From Cycas panzhihuaensis (Eukaryota > Cycadophyta), in contig CM041465.1 in assembly GCA_023213395.1 (NCBI GenBank), positions 43,221,741 to 43,285,740 of the forward strand: a DNA stretch of 64,000 nt, given 5' to 3'. Below, piece after piece: positions 40,346 through 50,930 of this stretch. The position numbers and the translations under genes were made by a program. The notes beneath the pieces are model-generated. The model was not told the origin of the DNA, made no database searches, and saw only the letters and a list, made by a program, of their open reading frames with translations. Numbering within the stretch: the stretch's first letter is position 1; each line of letters begins with the position of its first letter.

Positions 40346-40565
40346 AATTCGCTTGTATGCTGCTGAGTTTTCCTCTGATTTTTCTCGGATTATACTGCTG
40401 TTGCTTATATCAGAAATGAGTTACGGTTATTTTTTATTTTTTCCAATTTTTTTTCAATTTTTATATCCATACCGAACTGGATCATGGCTCGGTATCAAGG
40501 CAGTTGATTGCCTCAACATCATGCAATACGCTATAATACAACCAGCTGATCCTGCTGGTAACTGG

Positions 40566-41620
40566 CTACTCAATGTAAGACTTGAGTCTGCTACCATTTA
40601 CCCGTGTTGGTAGCAGGGGTCCGTCGATTTCGAGCGCGAACCATTCTCGAAGATTCTTTCTGCGATGTATGGTCCCAACCACCGCATCTTGAGTTTCCCG
40701 GGGTGTGTCTTGAATTTCTTTGTCAGAAAGCAATACGTGATCACCCTCATTGAATTGTGGTTTCCGCAGATGGCGGTCATGCCACGCTTTTTGTCGTCGC
40801 TTGTCTATATGCTGCACCCAGTTTGCTAGATGTCGTGTCTCTTCCAACCGTATTAGATCTTCCAGTCGTCGTTCCAAGGACTGGAGGTCGTCTAGTCGGC
40901 ATTGTATCGCCACTCGTAAGCTGGGTATCTCGAACTCGGTCGGAAGGATGGCTTCCGTGCCATATACAAGCTGAAATGGGGTCTGTCCAACTGATCTTTT
41001 GTATGTCGTACGAAAAGCCCATAGTACGGAAGGTAACTTCTCATTAATCGATCTGCCGCGTCGCATATCTTCCATAAGCAGTTTTCGATTATTTTGTTGG
41101 AGCTCTCTGCTTGACCATTGGCTCTGGGATAGTAGGGGGTTGATTTCCGATGGCTAATCATGAAGGCAGTTGTCAACGCTTCAATCGTTTGGTTGAGGAA
41201 GTGGGCACCTTGGTCACTGACAATCTCCAAGGGGCATCCAAATCGCGTGATTATCACCTCATCTGAAATCTTCGTGCTTTCTGCATCGGCTTTCCTCAAT
41301 GCGCGTGCTTCCACCCACTTTGTCGTGTAGTCGGTTGCCACCAGAATGTATCGAGCTTTTGATCGGCGTGCTGCTGGTTTGATCGGCCCCACAAAGTCGA
41401 GTCCCCATGTTTCGAATGGTGCCAAGGTTAGTATGGGATGCAACGGGTGGAAATCCTGTCGATTCGGCTTCCCCACTCGTTGGCAGTAGTCGCATGCTTG
41501 AACCCATTTTTTAACATCTTCAAACAATGATGGCCACCAGAATCCCGACATCAAGATTTTGCGCCATGTGGCCAATTTCCCCATGTGGCCTCCTGCTACT
41601 CCTTCATGTGCCTGCAACAT
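40566..41620 (-). pseudogene. Gypsy-B integrase
   Basis: Zinc domain HEGVAGGHMGKLATWRKILM and CDYCQRVGKPNRQDF (no stop here, unlike Gypsy-A), then GLDFVGPIKPAARRSKARYI, VSDQGAHFLNQTIE and NGQAESSNKIIEN, so all D,D,E positions are present. A small deletion alters the ADAEST..KISDEVII region (about 41270). The frame shifts near 41050 (ending of the LMRSYLP part) and again near 40730. It ends VNGSRLKSYIE at 40566. Confidence 0.9.
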
Positions 41621-41791
41621 GATCTAGTTTGTCTCATGCTGTCGAACACAACGTCGCAATATGTCATCCGGCCCCAATTTGTACAACTCACCGCTGATAA
41701 GGCGTCTGACTCCGCTTTTCTAATGAAATTTCTTTTCCCGTCGATCTAATTACTGCGGCACTTCACGGCCGCTAGGTATTACGGTATACCC

Positions 41792-42336
41792 TCATACCCG
41801 ATCCCTTTGGAAGCTGCATCTATCTTTGAATAGAGCTGCGTCTGGAAAATCATCTAGTATCCCCGTGGCTTTCTCTCCATTTTTGATTCTCGATAGTTGA
41901 TCTGGAATGATGTGTGCCTTGCCCGGTTTCACAATGATTTTGAATGAAAATTCTTGGAACAACATTAGCCATGTGCTGATCCTTCCTCGCATAATGGGTT
42001 TATTCACCAGATACATCAAGGCTTGGTGGTCGACAAAAAACAGGAATGGATTAGATAATAAATAATGTCGAAATTTTTGTAGTGCATAAACCATGCCGAG
42101 TGCTTCCCTTTCCGTCGTCGTATAATTACGCTTTCGCCGTAAGTTTCCATGGCAAAATAGATTGGATGATCCGTTTTATCATCACTGGGTTGGGCCAATA
42201 CGCATCCAATAGCGTATTGTGACGCATCCACATGTACGTGAAAAGTTTTATTCCAATCGGAATCGTAGTATAGCGCCGCCACGATGGCTTTTTTAAGGTT
42301 TCGAATGCTTGTTGTTGATCTTCCGTCCATAACCAT
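41792..42336 (-). pseudogene. Gypsy-B RNase H
   Basis: Two frames: 42336-42016 with NKTFHVHVDASQYAIGCVLA (catalytic Asp), and 42094-41792 with MVYALQKFRHYLLSNPFLFF, VDHQALMYLVNKPIM and IVKPGKAHIIPDQLSRIKNG. The YFASRKL block seen in Gypsy-A is altered (YFAMETYG) by indels near 42150. Function lost. Confidence 0.88.
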
Positions 42337-43190
42337 TCAATATTCTTTTTTAGTAACTCTTCGAGGTCCGGATATATATGCATATCCTCGATAAATTTTC
42401 TATAATATCCGTCAAACCCAAAAACCTTTTGCTTCCTCGTATTTGGTGTCGGAAAGTGTAAAATGGCGTACACTTTTCTTTGGATCTCGGCAATCCTTCT
42501 TTGCTGACTATATGTCCCAAGAGGTTTCCGAAGGGTACCAGAAATGTACATTTTTCTGGATTGAGACACAGTTTATTCTCCCGACAGGTTTGCAACATTT
42601 CTCTCAAGTTTTCGATATGATTTTTCATTAACCCGTACAATGTCCAATCGTTCAAAAATACAACAACTTTTTCTCCAATAAATTTACGAAAGATATTAAT
42701 CACAATCCGTTGAAATGTCATTTGGGGCATTCGAAGACCGAATGGCATTACCTTATAGGCGTCGTACCCCATTACATTACGAATGTTGTCTTTGCCTGAT
42801 CTTCTGGGGCAATTTGCACTTGATTGTACCCACTAAATCCGTCTGTGAATGAATAGATTTCATTCCCTCCAACTGCTTCTAGAATATCTTCCGTGAAAGG
42901 TAGCGGAAATGGATCTTTTCGTCACTTTATTCAAATTGTCAGTAATCCACCGGACGAATTTTCCCATTTTCTTTGGAACTACTACTACGGGCTCACCCGA
43001 TCCTGTAGTCGATTTAAATATATAACCCGCTTCCAACATTTTATCGAGCTGCTTTTACTTTTCTTTATATTTTGGATTCATCCGATATGGTCGTTGTTTC
43101 TTGGTTTAACATCTTCCACTAGATCAATATGATGCATTCCTATCTCGGGAGGAATACCTTTCAAATCTTTATACTGACAGTGCGAACACA
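42337..43190 (-). pseudogene. Gypsy-B reverse transcriptase (FLND active site)
   Basis: MNPKYKEK-like start near 43080, then FPLPFTEDILEAVGGNEIYS-like wording near 42900-42870, YDAYKVMPFGLRMPQMTFQR (42770-42710) and the catalytic box VVVFLNDWTLYGLMKNH with FLND at 42647-42658. The first Asp of the DD pair is Asn (Gypsy-A has FLDD), and one extra Val precedes it. CLNPEKCTFLVPFGNLLGHI follows. Several one-base indels. The altered catalytic residue should inactivate it independently of the frameshifts. Confidence 0.88.
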
Positions 43191-43199
43191 TCACGAAAT

Positions 43200-44426
43200 T
43201 CTTGAATAATTGTTGAGCTTGACTCTGGTTTGGGGATCCCAATAATCTCAATTCGAATAAGCTTAGGACTTTTCTGGATTGCTAACATTAATTTACATTG
43301 TTTTAACTTTGTCATACCCACATCTTCTACATTTTCGGTTTATGCTGGAGCATCTTCTACTTTTCTTTCTCCACGGTGAATTCTCAAACTCTGCAGGATA
43401 ATTCACAATTTCTTCTTCTTCACTATGTATGGATTCTCTTTGTTTCTGATACATTAAATCTTTGTTCTAGTTTTATGCTCATTATTCGATGTGTTTCAAG
43501 ATTTTGTTTATTTCTTGGTTTTCAAGTATGCCTAAAGGTTTTATAAAAGAATCCTTAGGTTTCCCAAGTTATATCTAGGTTTTGCTCCTTCGAGAACCAG
43601 TCTTTTGCTACTCTTCCCAGGGTATGATAGAAGTAGTTAGACCAATTCCGCTTAGGTATACTCAAGGATTTCCAATTTTGTTTACACACCTGTATGTGTT
43701 TTCTAGGGTCATGTCCTACATAGAATATTGGAATAGCTAGTTGGTCTGGATGATCGAATCGTATTCGAAACATCGTTTGCAATTCTTGCCAATTGCTAAG
43801 GGTATGTTGGTGAGCTAAGTACCAATACCAAGCTTTCCCTTGTAGGGTTAGGATTAAATCTTGCTACCATTTGGTTTTATCCCAATTTCCCTGTTCTATC
43901 CAATACTCCACGCAGTGTGTTAAATGGGTAGTCCCATATAACTGTTCCCCATAGAATGGTTTAATGTAATCCCCAATATGGGTTTGGCAATTTGTTTTTT
44001 CCGGGATAGTGATTTTATTTCCTAGACCAGACTCGCTAGAAGTACTTACCAGCAATCCTCCTTCCATTTCCCCAGTTTTGGCGCCAATGGTTGGAAGAGA
44101 TTTATGGTCAAGGTGTACCTCTAAGGAAGAAGAGGAAGGGATATTACTTCCTTCCTCGGGTTGTAAAAAATGGGGGGGTAAGGAATCTACCTCAGGACCC
44201 ACACCTGAAGTAGACGGGATGTCAGGGTTACTACTAACTAGAAAAAAACTACGAAAATTACTAGATAAACTAAGGGTTGGTTGGTCTAGGTTATTATCAA
44301 TTTCCAAATGATCATTAGTCAGCATATATTCAAAAGAATTTAAATTATTATCATGTTTACAGATACACATTTAGATAGCAAATTACATCTGAATGAAGAA
44401 GAGTTTACTTCATATGCATCCTAAAG
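43200..44426 (-). pseudogene. Gypsy-B second capsid-like domain and linker
   Basis: Frame 44370-43864 and, after one stop (KW*QD, CAG to TAG), 43782-43555 are the same frame. Reads TIGAKTGEMEGGLLVSTSSE, then IKPFYGEQLYGTTHLTHCVE, YWIEQGNWDKTKW, DLILTLQGKAWYWYLAHQHT, LSNWQELQTMFRIRFDHPDQ, IFYVGHDPRKHIQVC and NYFYHTLGRVAKDWFSKEQN. This keeps GKAWYWYLA intact, where Gypsy-A has a stop. Conservation of the motif in both copies indicates the domain was under use in the family. An acidic tail leads to RT at about 43200. Confidence 0.72.
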
Positions 44427-45517
44427 CTAGTAATCCACGAACCTCATACCGTGTTCGTCATCCGAAGAGTTATATACTTCTTCGAGATCCGTTGGTTCTT
44501 CATGCTGGTGATGCTTTGACGTGGTGGGCTCTTCTGCCATGTGAAAGATGTGTTCCTTCTCATTGGAAGAAAATGTTGTGCTTGTTACCGTTGTACTGGA
44601 TCCTTCGTCTGGAATTACTTCAATCGAACTTCTTCCCAAAGATAGGTAGCACCACTTTGTTGTTCTTTGTCCGATAAAGTGAAGGTTACCTTTTCCCAGT
44701 CAAGGCATTGTGTTTTGTATAACCATGGCCTTCCGAGTAACGCTGGGTAGGGTGTGGCTCCTTTCTCCATTTCCACGATTGTAAAGTCAATTCTTACCAC
44801 TATCCCTGCCACGTTTACTTTGATATTGGCCAATCTGCCCATAGGTCGTACCAGTAGCTCATTGGCCAACTTCAGCGAATAGGTTGCTGCCTCCAATTTC
44901 GGGCTTCCCAATTTACGCCATGTTGCAGCTGGTAACACATTTACTGCCGCACCTCCATCCATAATTACTCGAGGAAATGTTTCTCCCAATACGGACATGG
45001 TTACCATTGGATCCATGTCGAATGATGGTATAACTTGTTTCAAACTTTTGGTAATTCCTCTCTGTAACACTCCTCCTTTAATCCAATCAATAACCTGAGA
45101 CAGAGGAATAGTTAACTGCAACTGCTTCACTAGATTCTCCATCAATAACAACATTCTGGGAATATCTTCGGCTGGTAATCCTTTAAACAACTCCTCCATT
45201 TGCACCATTTGGGGTTTTACCATCGATTCTTCTGGTAATTTTTCTGGCTCTTTTTGTTTGTTTTTCCGAGCATAAACATATTTCGTTTCCGGTTTACCCA
45301 TTGGTAGTATATTTTCTTCCCGAACTAAACTATCCAACACTTGTTTTGCTTGTTTGTACCGATCCGTTTCTGTTGGAGGGTTTGGATATCCTTCATCCAA
45401 TTTCTCTTTCTGTTTGTTCTGTAGTTTCACATTCTTCGTTTCTGGCACGATTGTCATTAGGTTCGTTGCTTTGGCTTTACCTTTGCAATCCTCCGTTTTG
45501 TGGTCGCTTGGGCCCAC
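44427..45517 (-). pseudogene. Gypsy-B protease with nucleocapsid tail
   Basis: Open for 300 codons (45517-44615). It starts at knuckle 4 wording (GPSDHKTEDC), continues with the Lys-rich linker and MVQMEELFKGLPAEDIPRML, then MSVLGETFPRVIM followed by DGGAAVNVLPAATWRKL (active site DGG), LLVRPMGRLANIKVNVAG and YPALLGRPWLYKTQC. The frame then shifts at about 44640 into 44639-44427, the acidic linker with VYNSSDDEHGMRFVDY. It is the best-preserved protease of the window. Confidence 0.9.
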
Positions 45518-45938
45518 GATTACCTATCTGACGGCTCGCATTCATATTCACCTTCATCGGACATTCGGACTTCCAATGCCCGAACTGTAGGCAGATGAGG
45601 CATCTCCCCATCGGCTGTTTCTTCCTCGAGGATTCTGGTGCGCCCCTCGTTGTATACACATTCCGAGGTGGGTTGCCTCTTCCCCGACCTCGACCTCTAA
45701 ATGCTTTTCCCCTAGAATTGAAAAAACAATCCTTGGTTGTGTGTGTGTCAACCTCGCATATGTGGCACCACTTCTCTTGTTGGTGCATCGCACTGTTTTT
45801 TAAATTCAACTCACATTCCCGGGTGGTATGTGAGTTTTCCTCACAGATATGGCACCACTTGGTTACCCTTCCAGTGTGCTCTTTCTTTTTGAGCATCTCT
45901 TCTTCCTCCCGGTTATTTCTGATTTTCGATCTTGCCAC
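45477..45938 (-). pseudogene. Gypsy-B nucleocapsid, zinc knuckles
   Basis: WCHICEENSHTTRECE and WCHICEVDTHTTKDC (near-duplicate knuckles), GRGRGRGNPP, and RCLICLQFGHWKSEC with the His that Gypsy-A lost. Knuckle 4 is cut by a frameshift at about 45530 and continues in the next frame. The open part here is 153 codons. Confidence 0.9.
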
Positions 45939-45946
45939 CTCTTTTC

Positions 45947-46564
45947 TTAGTGCTTCCAGTTCTGATTCCTCTTACTACCCCTACAGCGGAAGGGTCGATT
46001 ATCTTGGTTACGCTTCAATTCTCTGATCTCATCTTGTAATCTTAACAGCAAGGAATCTTGTCCTCCTGCTTGGGCATCCATTTCCATCTCGAAATCTAAT
46101 GCCAGATCCTGAGCATTCTTAAATGACTTTAGCAGATGAGCATGCATCATAGCTCGCAACTTGTCATTCAGTCCTCTTACGAAGTAATTCTTCATGTTAT
46201 GATTCGTGATCGTTTCATTGATCATGCTCGCTGCAATAATCTTCATTCGGCTAATGTAAGTTAGGACGGATTCCCCCGGCCTCTGCCTGATTTCTCGCAG
46301 CGCGATTTCCACAGCTTCATTACTCCGAAACTTTTGAAATCTCTCCTCAAACGCTTTCTTAATCTTTACCCATGGCTCATTTTTGTTTATTTCCTTGTAC
46401 CATGCCAAGGGTACTCCTCTCAATGTACAAGCGAAGCGTGCTTTGATTTCATCTTCGTCTGTTATCTTTTTGACATCAATGAGATTCTGAAATAGATACA
46501 CGTGCTCTGCTGCGTCTGAAGTATCATTGAAGGTTAGTTTCCCAAAGTCTCTATAATCGTCCAT
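45947..46564 (-). pseudogene. Gypsy-B capsid domain 1 (gag)
   Basis: 205 codons open. It reads DYRDFGKLTFNDTSDAAEHV then YLFQNLIDVKKITDEDEIKA, FACTLRGVPLAWYKEINKNE, PWVKIKKAFEERFQKFRSNE, VLTYISRMKIIAASMINETI and NYFVRGLNDKLRAMM. This is intact over the whole Retrotrans_gag-type domain and is the better reference for comparison with the second capsid-like domain. Confidence 0.92.
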
Positions 46565-47185
46565 TTTGGAAGATTGTAACTGTCCCCCACCTGATGGTGA
46601 TCTTTCCCCTCCTCCGTCCTTTGGGGATGCCTTCGAGTAACTTCACTGCACTATCTTTTCCAAACAACGGATTTTTGAATGGAGTTTTTATGTGTATAGG
46701 TTCCACTACACCTGGAACTTGTATCGTCAATGGTGTTACCGTAATGTAAGATTGATCCGATCCCCTTTCTGTCGAATCTTCAAAAAGCTGTCTCGCTTCT
46801 TATCGCTGTCACCTAGGTCCTTCGGGCTATCCTCCACTGGTATACTTCCCTCTGTTAGGATCTCATTATGTTTTTCATCCAATTTTGGCTTTCCTTCTAA
46901 CTCCGGGCTAAACAAATCATCTCTGATAGGGGCTGGTGTCAATACCATGCGTTCGCCATGCGTTTCCTCTTCCTGAGGTGTCTGGGCTCCACTTGCCTCA
47001 GATCCTTCAACGGACTGTCCCTTAGTCTCGTTGTTTTGCGAACTTAGTCTCCTCGCCCTTCTGAGTTTTGCTTCTTTTGACCATCTTAATGCCCTTTGTC
47101 TGCTAGTCTCCTTTTCCTTGGGTGAAGTATCCTTCTGGGGCTCTTCCGACCTTGAAGGCCTCTTAGGTGGCATTGGAAGGTCCAC
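46565..47185 (-). pseudogene. Gypsy-B gag N-terminal region
   Basis: Starts MDLPMPPKRPSRSEEPQKDT, five residues upstream of the Gypsy-A start, and is a charged low-complexity region. A frameshift after about 46740 separates it from capsid 1. Homology to Gypsy-A is high. Confidence 0.85.
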
Positions 47186-47300
47186 AGGCCGGGTGGCTTA
47201 GTTATAGCCCGCCATCACGGCGGCAGCCTGTGGTCCTCTCGCCTTTGCACATTCTTTTCCTTTGAAACCCTTAGGCCTGTCCCTCCTCAATGGGCGTGAG

Positions 47301-47312
47301 CAGCGGAACCAA
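47301..47312 (-). other. Gypsy-B primer-binding site
   Basis: Minus-strand TTGGTTCCGCTG immediately after the LTR end. It matches the Gypsy-A site with one change (G for A). The primer tRNA is not identified. Confidence 0.65.
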
Positions 47313-48151
47313 TGTTGACTTCGCTGGCGTCTTGTTACACTTACAAGACACCCCTTTGCTACACTTGTCAAGGTTACACAGCGCTATAGTCTAGTTTCGG
47401 GATCATCAACATGGTTATTCACATACATTCCACATACATTCCATATATAATTCACGAGAATGGTACATGCAAGATGCAATCAATACATACTTGACAAATC
47501 ATCATCACAACATCAAACATACACCAATTTCCACGTAACTCTTCCTTTTATTAATTCAATAGTTCATTTACACGAGGTGGAATGCATTCACGAGCATTCC
47601 GGTGACATCTGATCATACATTACATATGCGTACCGGATGGTACTTATCATACATTCATGCTCCAATCGGTGTCATGCGTCTTGTCTCTGCACCTTTGCGT
47701 GCGTGATATCCGGCTCTCACCTAACTAGGTGAATCATGCATACCTCCTTAAGTACTCCTTTGGTACCTTTTGGTGAAGGGTTATGGTATCTGTCATAACT
47801 GTACCCCTTCAGTCATGCGTACCTCTTCAGTTATGCGTACCTCTTCACTTAATCTCTTTGTTTGGCCTTAATTAATTACTCCTTTGGGTCCGTCGTCGTG
47901 CGTCGTCAGCACCTCCCGGTCTTCGTTGGTCCCACAGGTCATGCGTACTGCCGCCGTTTGGTTCCGATTACGCTGGTATGTTCCCTGTCATGCGTGCCGT
48001 TTGATGCACTTTTGTCATACGTACCCAGAATGCTTGTTTTTCTGCCGTTTTGCCTCGTGCATACCTCCGTACGGTCCGTACCTGCACAACTCGGGTTATC
48101 TGACCTACCTCTGGTCCTCACACAGCCATTGAGTCAAATTCTACTCTAACA
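47313..48151 (-). repeat. Gypsy-B 5' LTR
   Basis: 839 bp, pair of 37714-38552. The equal length hides compensating small indels. TSD ATGCA follows at 48152-48156. Confidence 0.95.
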
Positions 48152-48156
48152 ATGCA

Positions 48157-49187
48157 GTTTGAGTCACAACATCCAATTAATTTACTTGTTCTCAGTTTTG
48201 GATATGTGAGTTTTAGATCAACTATTCCTTTTAAGTATCTGAGTTTTCTTTTTGCTACTTTCCAATGTCTCACCTTTGGATCCTGCATATATCTAGAAAC
48301 TAGACTTATTGAATATGAGATGTTAGGTCTAGTTGCGGTTGGATATATCAGGCTACCTATCAGTTGTCTGTACAATGTTCCATTGATTATAAATTCACCT
48401 TCATATGGAGTGAGACACAACCTACTTCCATATGAGTGATGCAACTGTTGCTTTCATCCATCTTGAATTTCAATAGCAGATTTTTATTGTATCTGTTGTG
48501 GGACAAGGAAATTGAATCTTCCTTTTGACCAACCTCTATCCCTAGATAGAAGTTCAACAACCCTAGGTCCGTTATCTCAAAGGCCTTTTTCAACTGAGTC
48601 CTTGTATTGGCTATGGACTTAGTATCATTACTTGTGAGAATCATATCATCTACATAAACTATAATGATACTGATTAGTCCTTGTCTTTTTTTGGTGTGCA
48701 GACTGGAGTTAGAGCTGCACATGAAAAAGCCATTCTGGATGAGATATTTGTCTAGCTTTGCATACCAGGCCCTTGGGGCTTGTTTTAGCCCGTATAATGC
48801 CTTTTTCAACCTACAAATAAGATTTTCTTTCCCATGCTGAACAAATCCTTCGGGTTGTCTCATGTAGACTTTCTCTTCAAGTTCACCATTTAGGAAGGCG
48901 CCTTTTACATCCAATTGATAAATTTTCTAGTTGTTTTGAGCTATCAAGTTTATTACTGCTCTCATAGTGTCCAATTTGGCTACTAGTGAGAATGTCTCCT
49001 TGTACTCTATTTCCACAGTCTGAGTGTATCCTTTGGCTACTAGCCTGGCCTTATATTTACTTATTTTGCCATCAGCATCTTCCTTTATTTTAAATATCCA
49101 CTTGCAATTGACAACTAGTTTTCCTGTAGGTAGATTTACCAGTTCCCAAGTTTGATTTTTAGAGATTGACTCCATCTCTTCATTCAT
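48157..49187 (-). pseudogene. Copia-Y reverse transcriptase and start of RNase H
   Basis: EEMESISKNQTWELVNLPTG (49187-49120), KWIFKIKEDADGKISKYKAR, then VAKGYTQTVEIEYKETFS. After a stop at about 48929 come [40 protein letters not shown] and [12 protein letters not shown] with an intact YVDD at 48645-48656, then [10 protein letters not shown]. After another frame change, GTLYRQLIGSLIYPTATRPN and HWKVAKRKLRYLKGI run up to the Gypsy-B boundary at about 48157. RT is nearly intact. Confidence 0.9.
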
Positions 49188-50290
49188 TACAGCTTCCCAT
49201 TCCTTGTGTCCCTTTGCCTCTTCAAATGACTATGGTTCTATGTTAGTGAACAACGCTCGATGCCTTTGACTTCTCGTCCTGTGTGTGTACACATCTCCCT
49301 TGCCTTCCTCAATGGTCTTAAGATACCATTTTGGTATCCTTTTTTCCTTTCCTTTTTCTTCTTCTTCAATGATTGTATTTGTAGAAGGTAATCCTTCTTC
49401 TCCAATAGTAGAGATTTCATGGGATTGTGATGCCCTCTCTGAATCATCTATCTCTATGTCTTTTGAGGTGATTCCAGGGACTTCTTCAGTAGGAGGTTCT
49501 ACTTGTAAAATTTTCTTGGGAACTTCTTCAATTATTTGCTGAATTGGAATGTCCCTTATGAGATCAACTTCATTGAAAACAACATCCCTACTTATATAGA
49601 CCTTATTTGTTTTAGAATCTATACATTTTTAGGCTTTTGAATATCTATTGTAGCCTACCATTATGCATTCTATGCTTTTAGAGTCTAGTTTTGATCTCTT
49701 TTTATCTGGTATATGGACAAAAGCTTAACATCTAAAGACTCTTAGATTACTCACATCTGGTTTGGTTCCAGTATAGGCTTCTTCTGGTGTAATTTGTTCC
49801 AGGGCCTTTGTGGGACTTCTATTTATAAGATAACCAACTGTGCAAACTGCTTCATCTCAGTAAATTCTTGAGATCTAACTTTCTTCGATCATGCTACGAG
49901 CCATCTCCATGATCGTTCTGTTCATTCGTTCAATAGCTCCGTTGGACTATGGTGTGTATGGAGTTGTGAATTGTTTGTGTATTCCATGTATCTTGTAGTA
50001 ATTCAAAAATTCTTTTGAGATGTATTCACCTCCACCATTTGATCTAACACATTTTATTTTCGCTCTAGATTCTAGTTCGACTTTAGCTTTAAATTCTTTA
50101 AATTTTTCATAAACCTCAGATTTGCTGTAAACAAAATAAATCTAGGTTTTTCTAGAAAAATCATTAATGAATGTTAGAAAATACCTAGCACCATTAACTG
50201 AGCATGGTGTGAGGGGTCCACACAGATTAGTATGCACCAATTATAGCTTGCTTTGAGCTCGCCATTCAGTTAATTTAAAAGGAAAACGAT
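49188..50290 (-). pseudogene. Copia-Y integrase and linker (broken)
   Basis: Minus-strand reading with stops: LVHTNLCGPLTP (standard HSDxCGP, Asp replaced by Asn; about 50230), ARYFLTFINDFSRKT (about 50150-50190), RSNGGGEYISKEF (Asp of RSDxGGEY is Asn; about 50010-50050), AIERMNRTIMEMARSM (Glu kept; about 49895-49940), NRSPTKALEQITPEEAY, FVHIPDKKRSKLDSKSIECI and YISRDVVFNEVDLI. The linker 49238-49580 is rich in Glu, Lys and Ser. Two catalytic residues lost. Confidence 0.83.
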
Positions 50291-50930
50291 GCTATTTCTC
50301 GAGCATGTAACTTTTACAAACAAGATGTTGAAACAAAATATTTGGAAGATCGTTAATCATTTTAGATTTTTGCAACTGCATTAACCTATTTGATGAGATA
50401 TGGCCATACCTCAAATGCTACAATTTATTATTATCAACATTGGTTGCAGTACATGCCTTTTCATTGACAGTCACATGATTAGAAAGTAACCTATATAGGT
50501 CATTACTTTCTATACCTTTTACGATCACAGCTCCACCATTTTTCATGTCTAAAATTTTACAATATCCATCTTCATCAAACACAATCGTCAACTTTTTCTT
50601 TCTCAGCTAGGAAATGGAAAGGAGATTCTTTTTCAAGCCAGGATCAAACAACACATTTTCAATTTTTTGTATACCCCCTTTTATTTTAATTGCTATAGTG
50701 TCGACTCCTTTGGTATTAAAAGGGTATTTATCCCTTAACTCAACAGACATGTTTGAGGTGTAAGGTTTTAATAATTCGAACCAGTACTCTCATTCAATCA
50801 TATGTCTTGATGCTCCAGAATCAATGTACCACACCTCCTCATCTTTGAGACTTGCAGTTAGTGTAGCAATAAAGGCAGTTTCTTCTTCATCTTTGTCATC
50901 TTGCTCTTTGTTATAGTTTCCTACAGGGCA
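50291..50930 (-). pseudogene. Copia-Y protease and pre-integrase region (broken)
   Basis: EEVWYIDSGASRHMIE at about 50790-50845 keeps the DSGA active site. VELRDKYPFNTKGVDTI and IENVLFDPGLKKNLLSIS follow. The GAG-pre-integrase part has LRYGHISSNRLMQLQKSKMI (about 50340-50420). Stops after HMIE and LLSIS. Confidence 0.8.

Larger units (their letters stand above)
37714..48151 (-). mobile_element. Gypsy-B: second copy of the Gypsy-A family
   Basis: Two 839-bp LTRs (37714-38552, 47313-48151), total 10,438 bp, with the exact target duplication ATGCA at 37709-37713 and 48152-48156. Internal order matches Gypsy-A domain for domain, including the second capsid-like domain, the hairpin array and ORF3. 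LTR sequence differs enough from Gypsy-A to be a separate subfamily. Coding frames are more damaged than in Gypsy-A, largely by one- and two-base indels. Confidence 0.95.
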
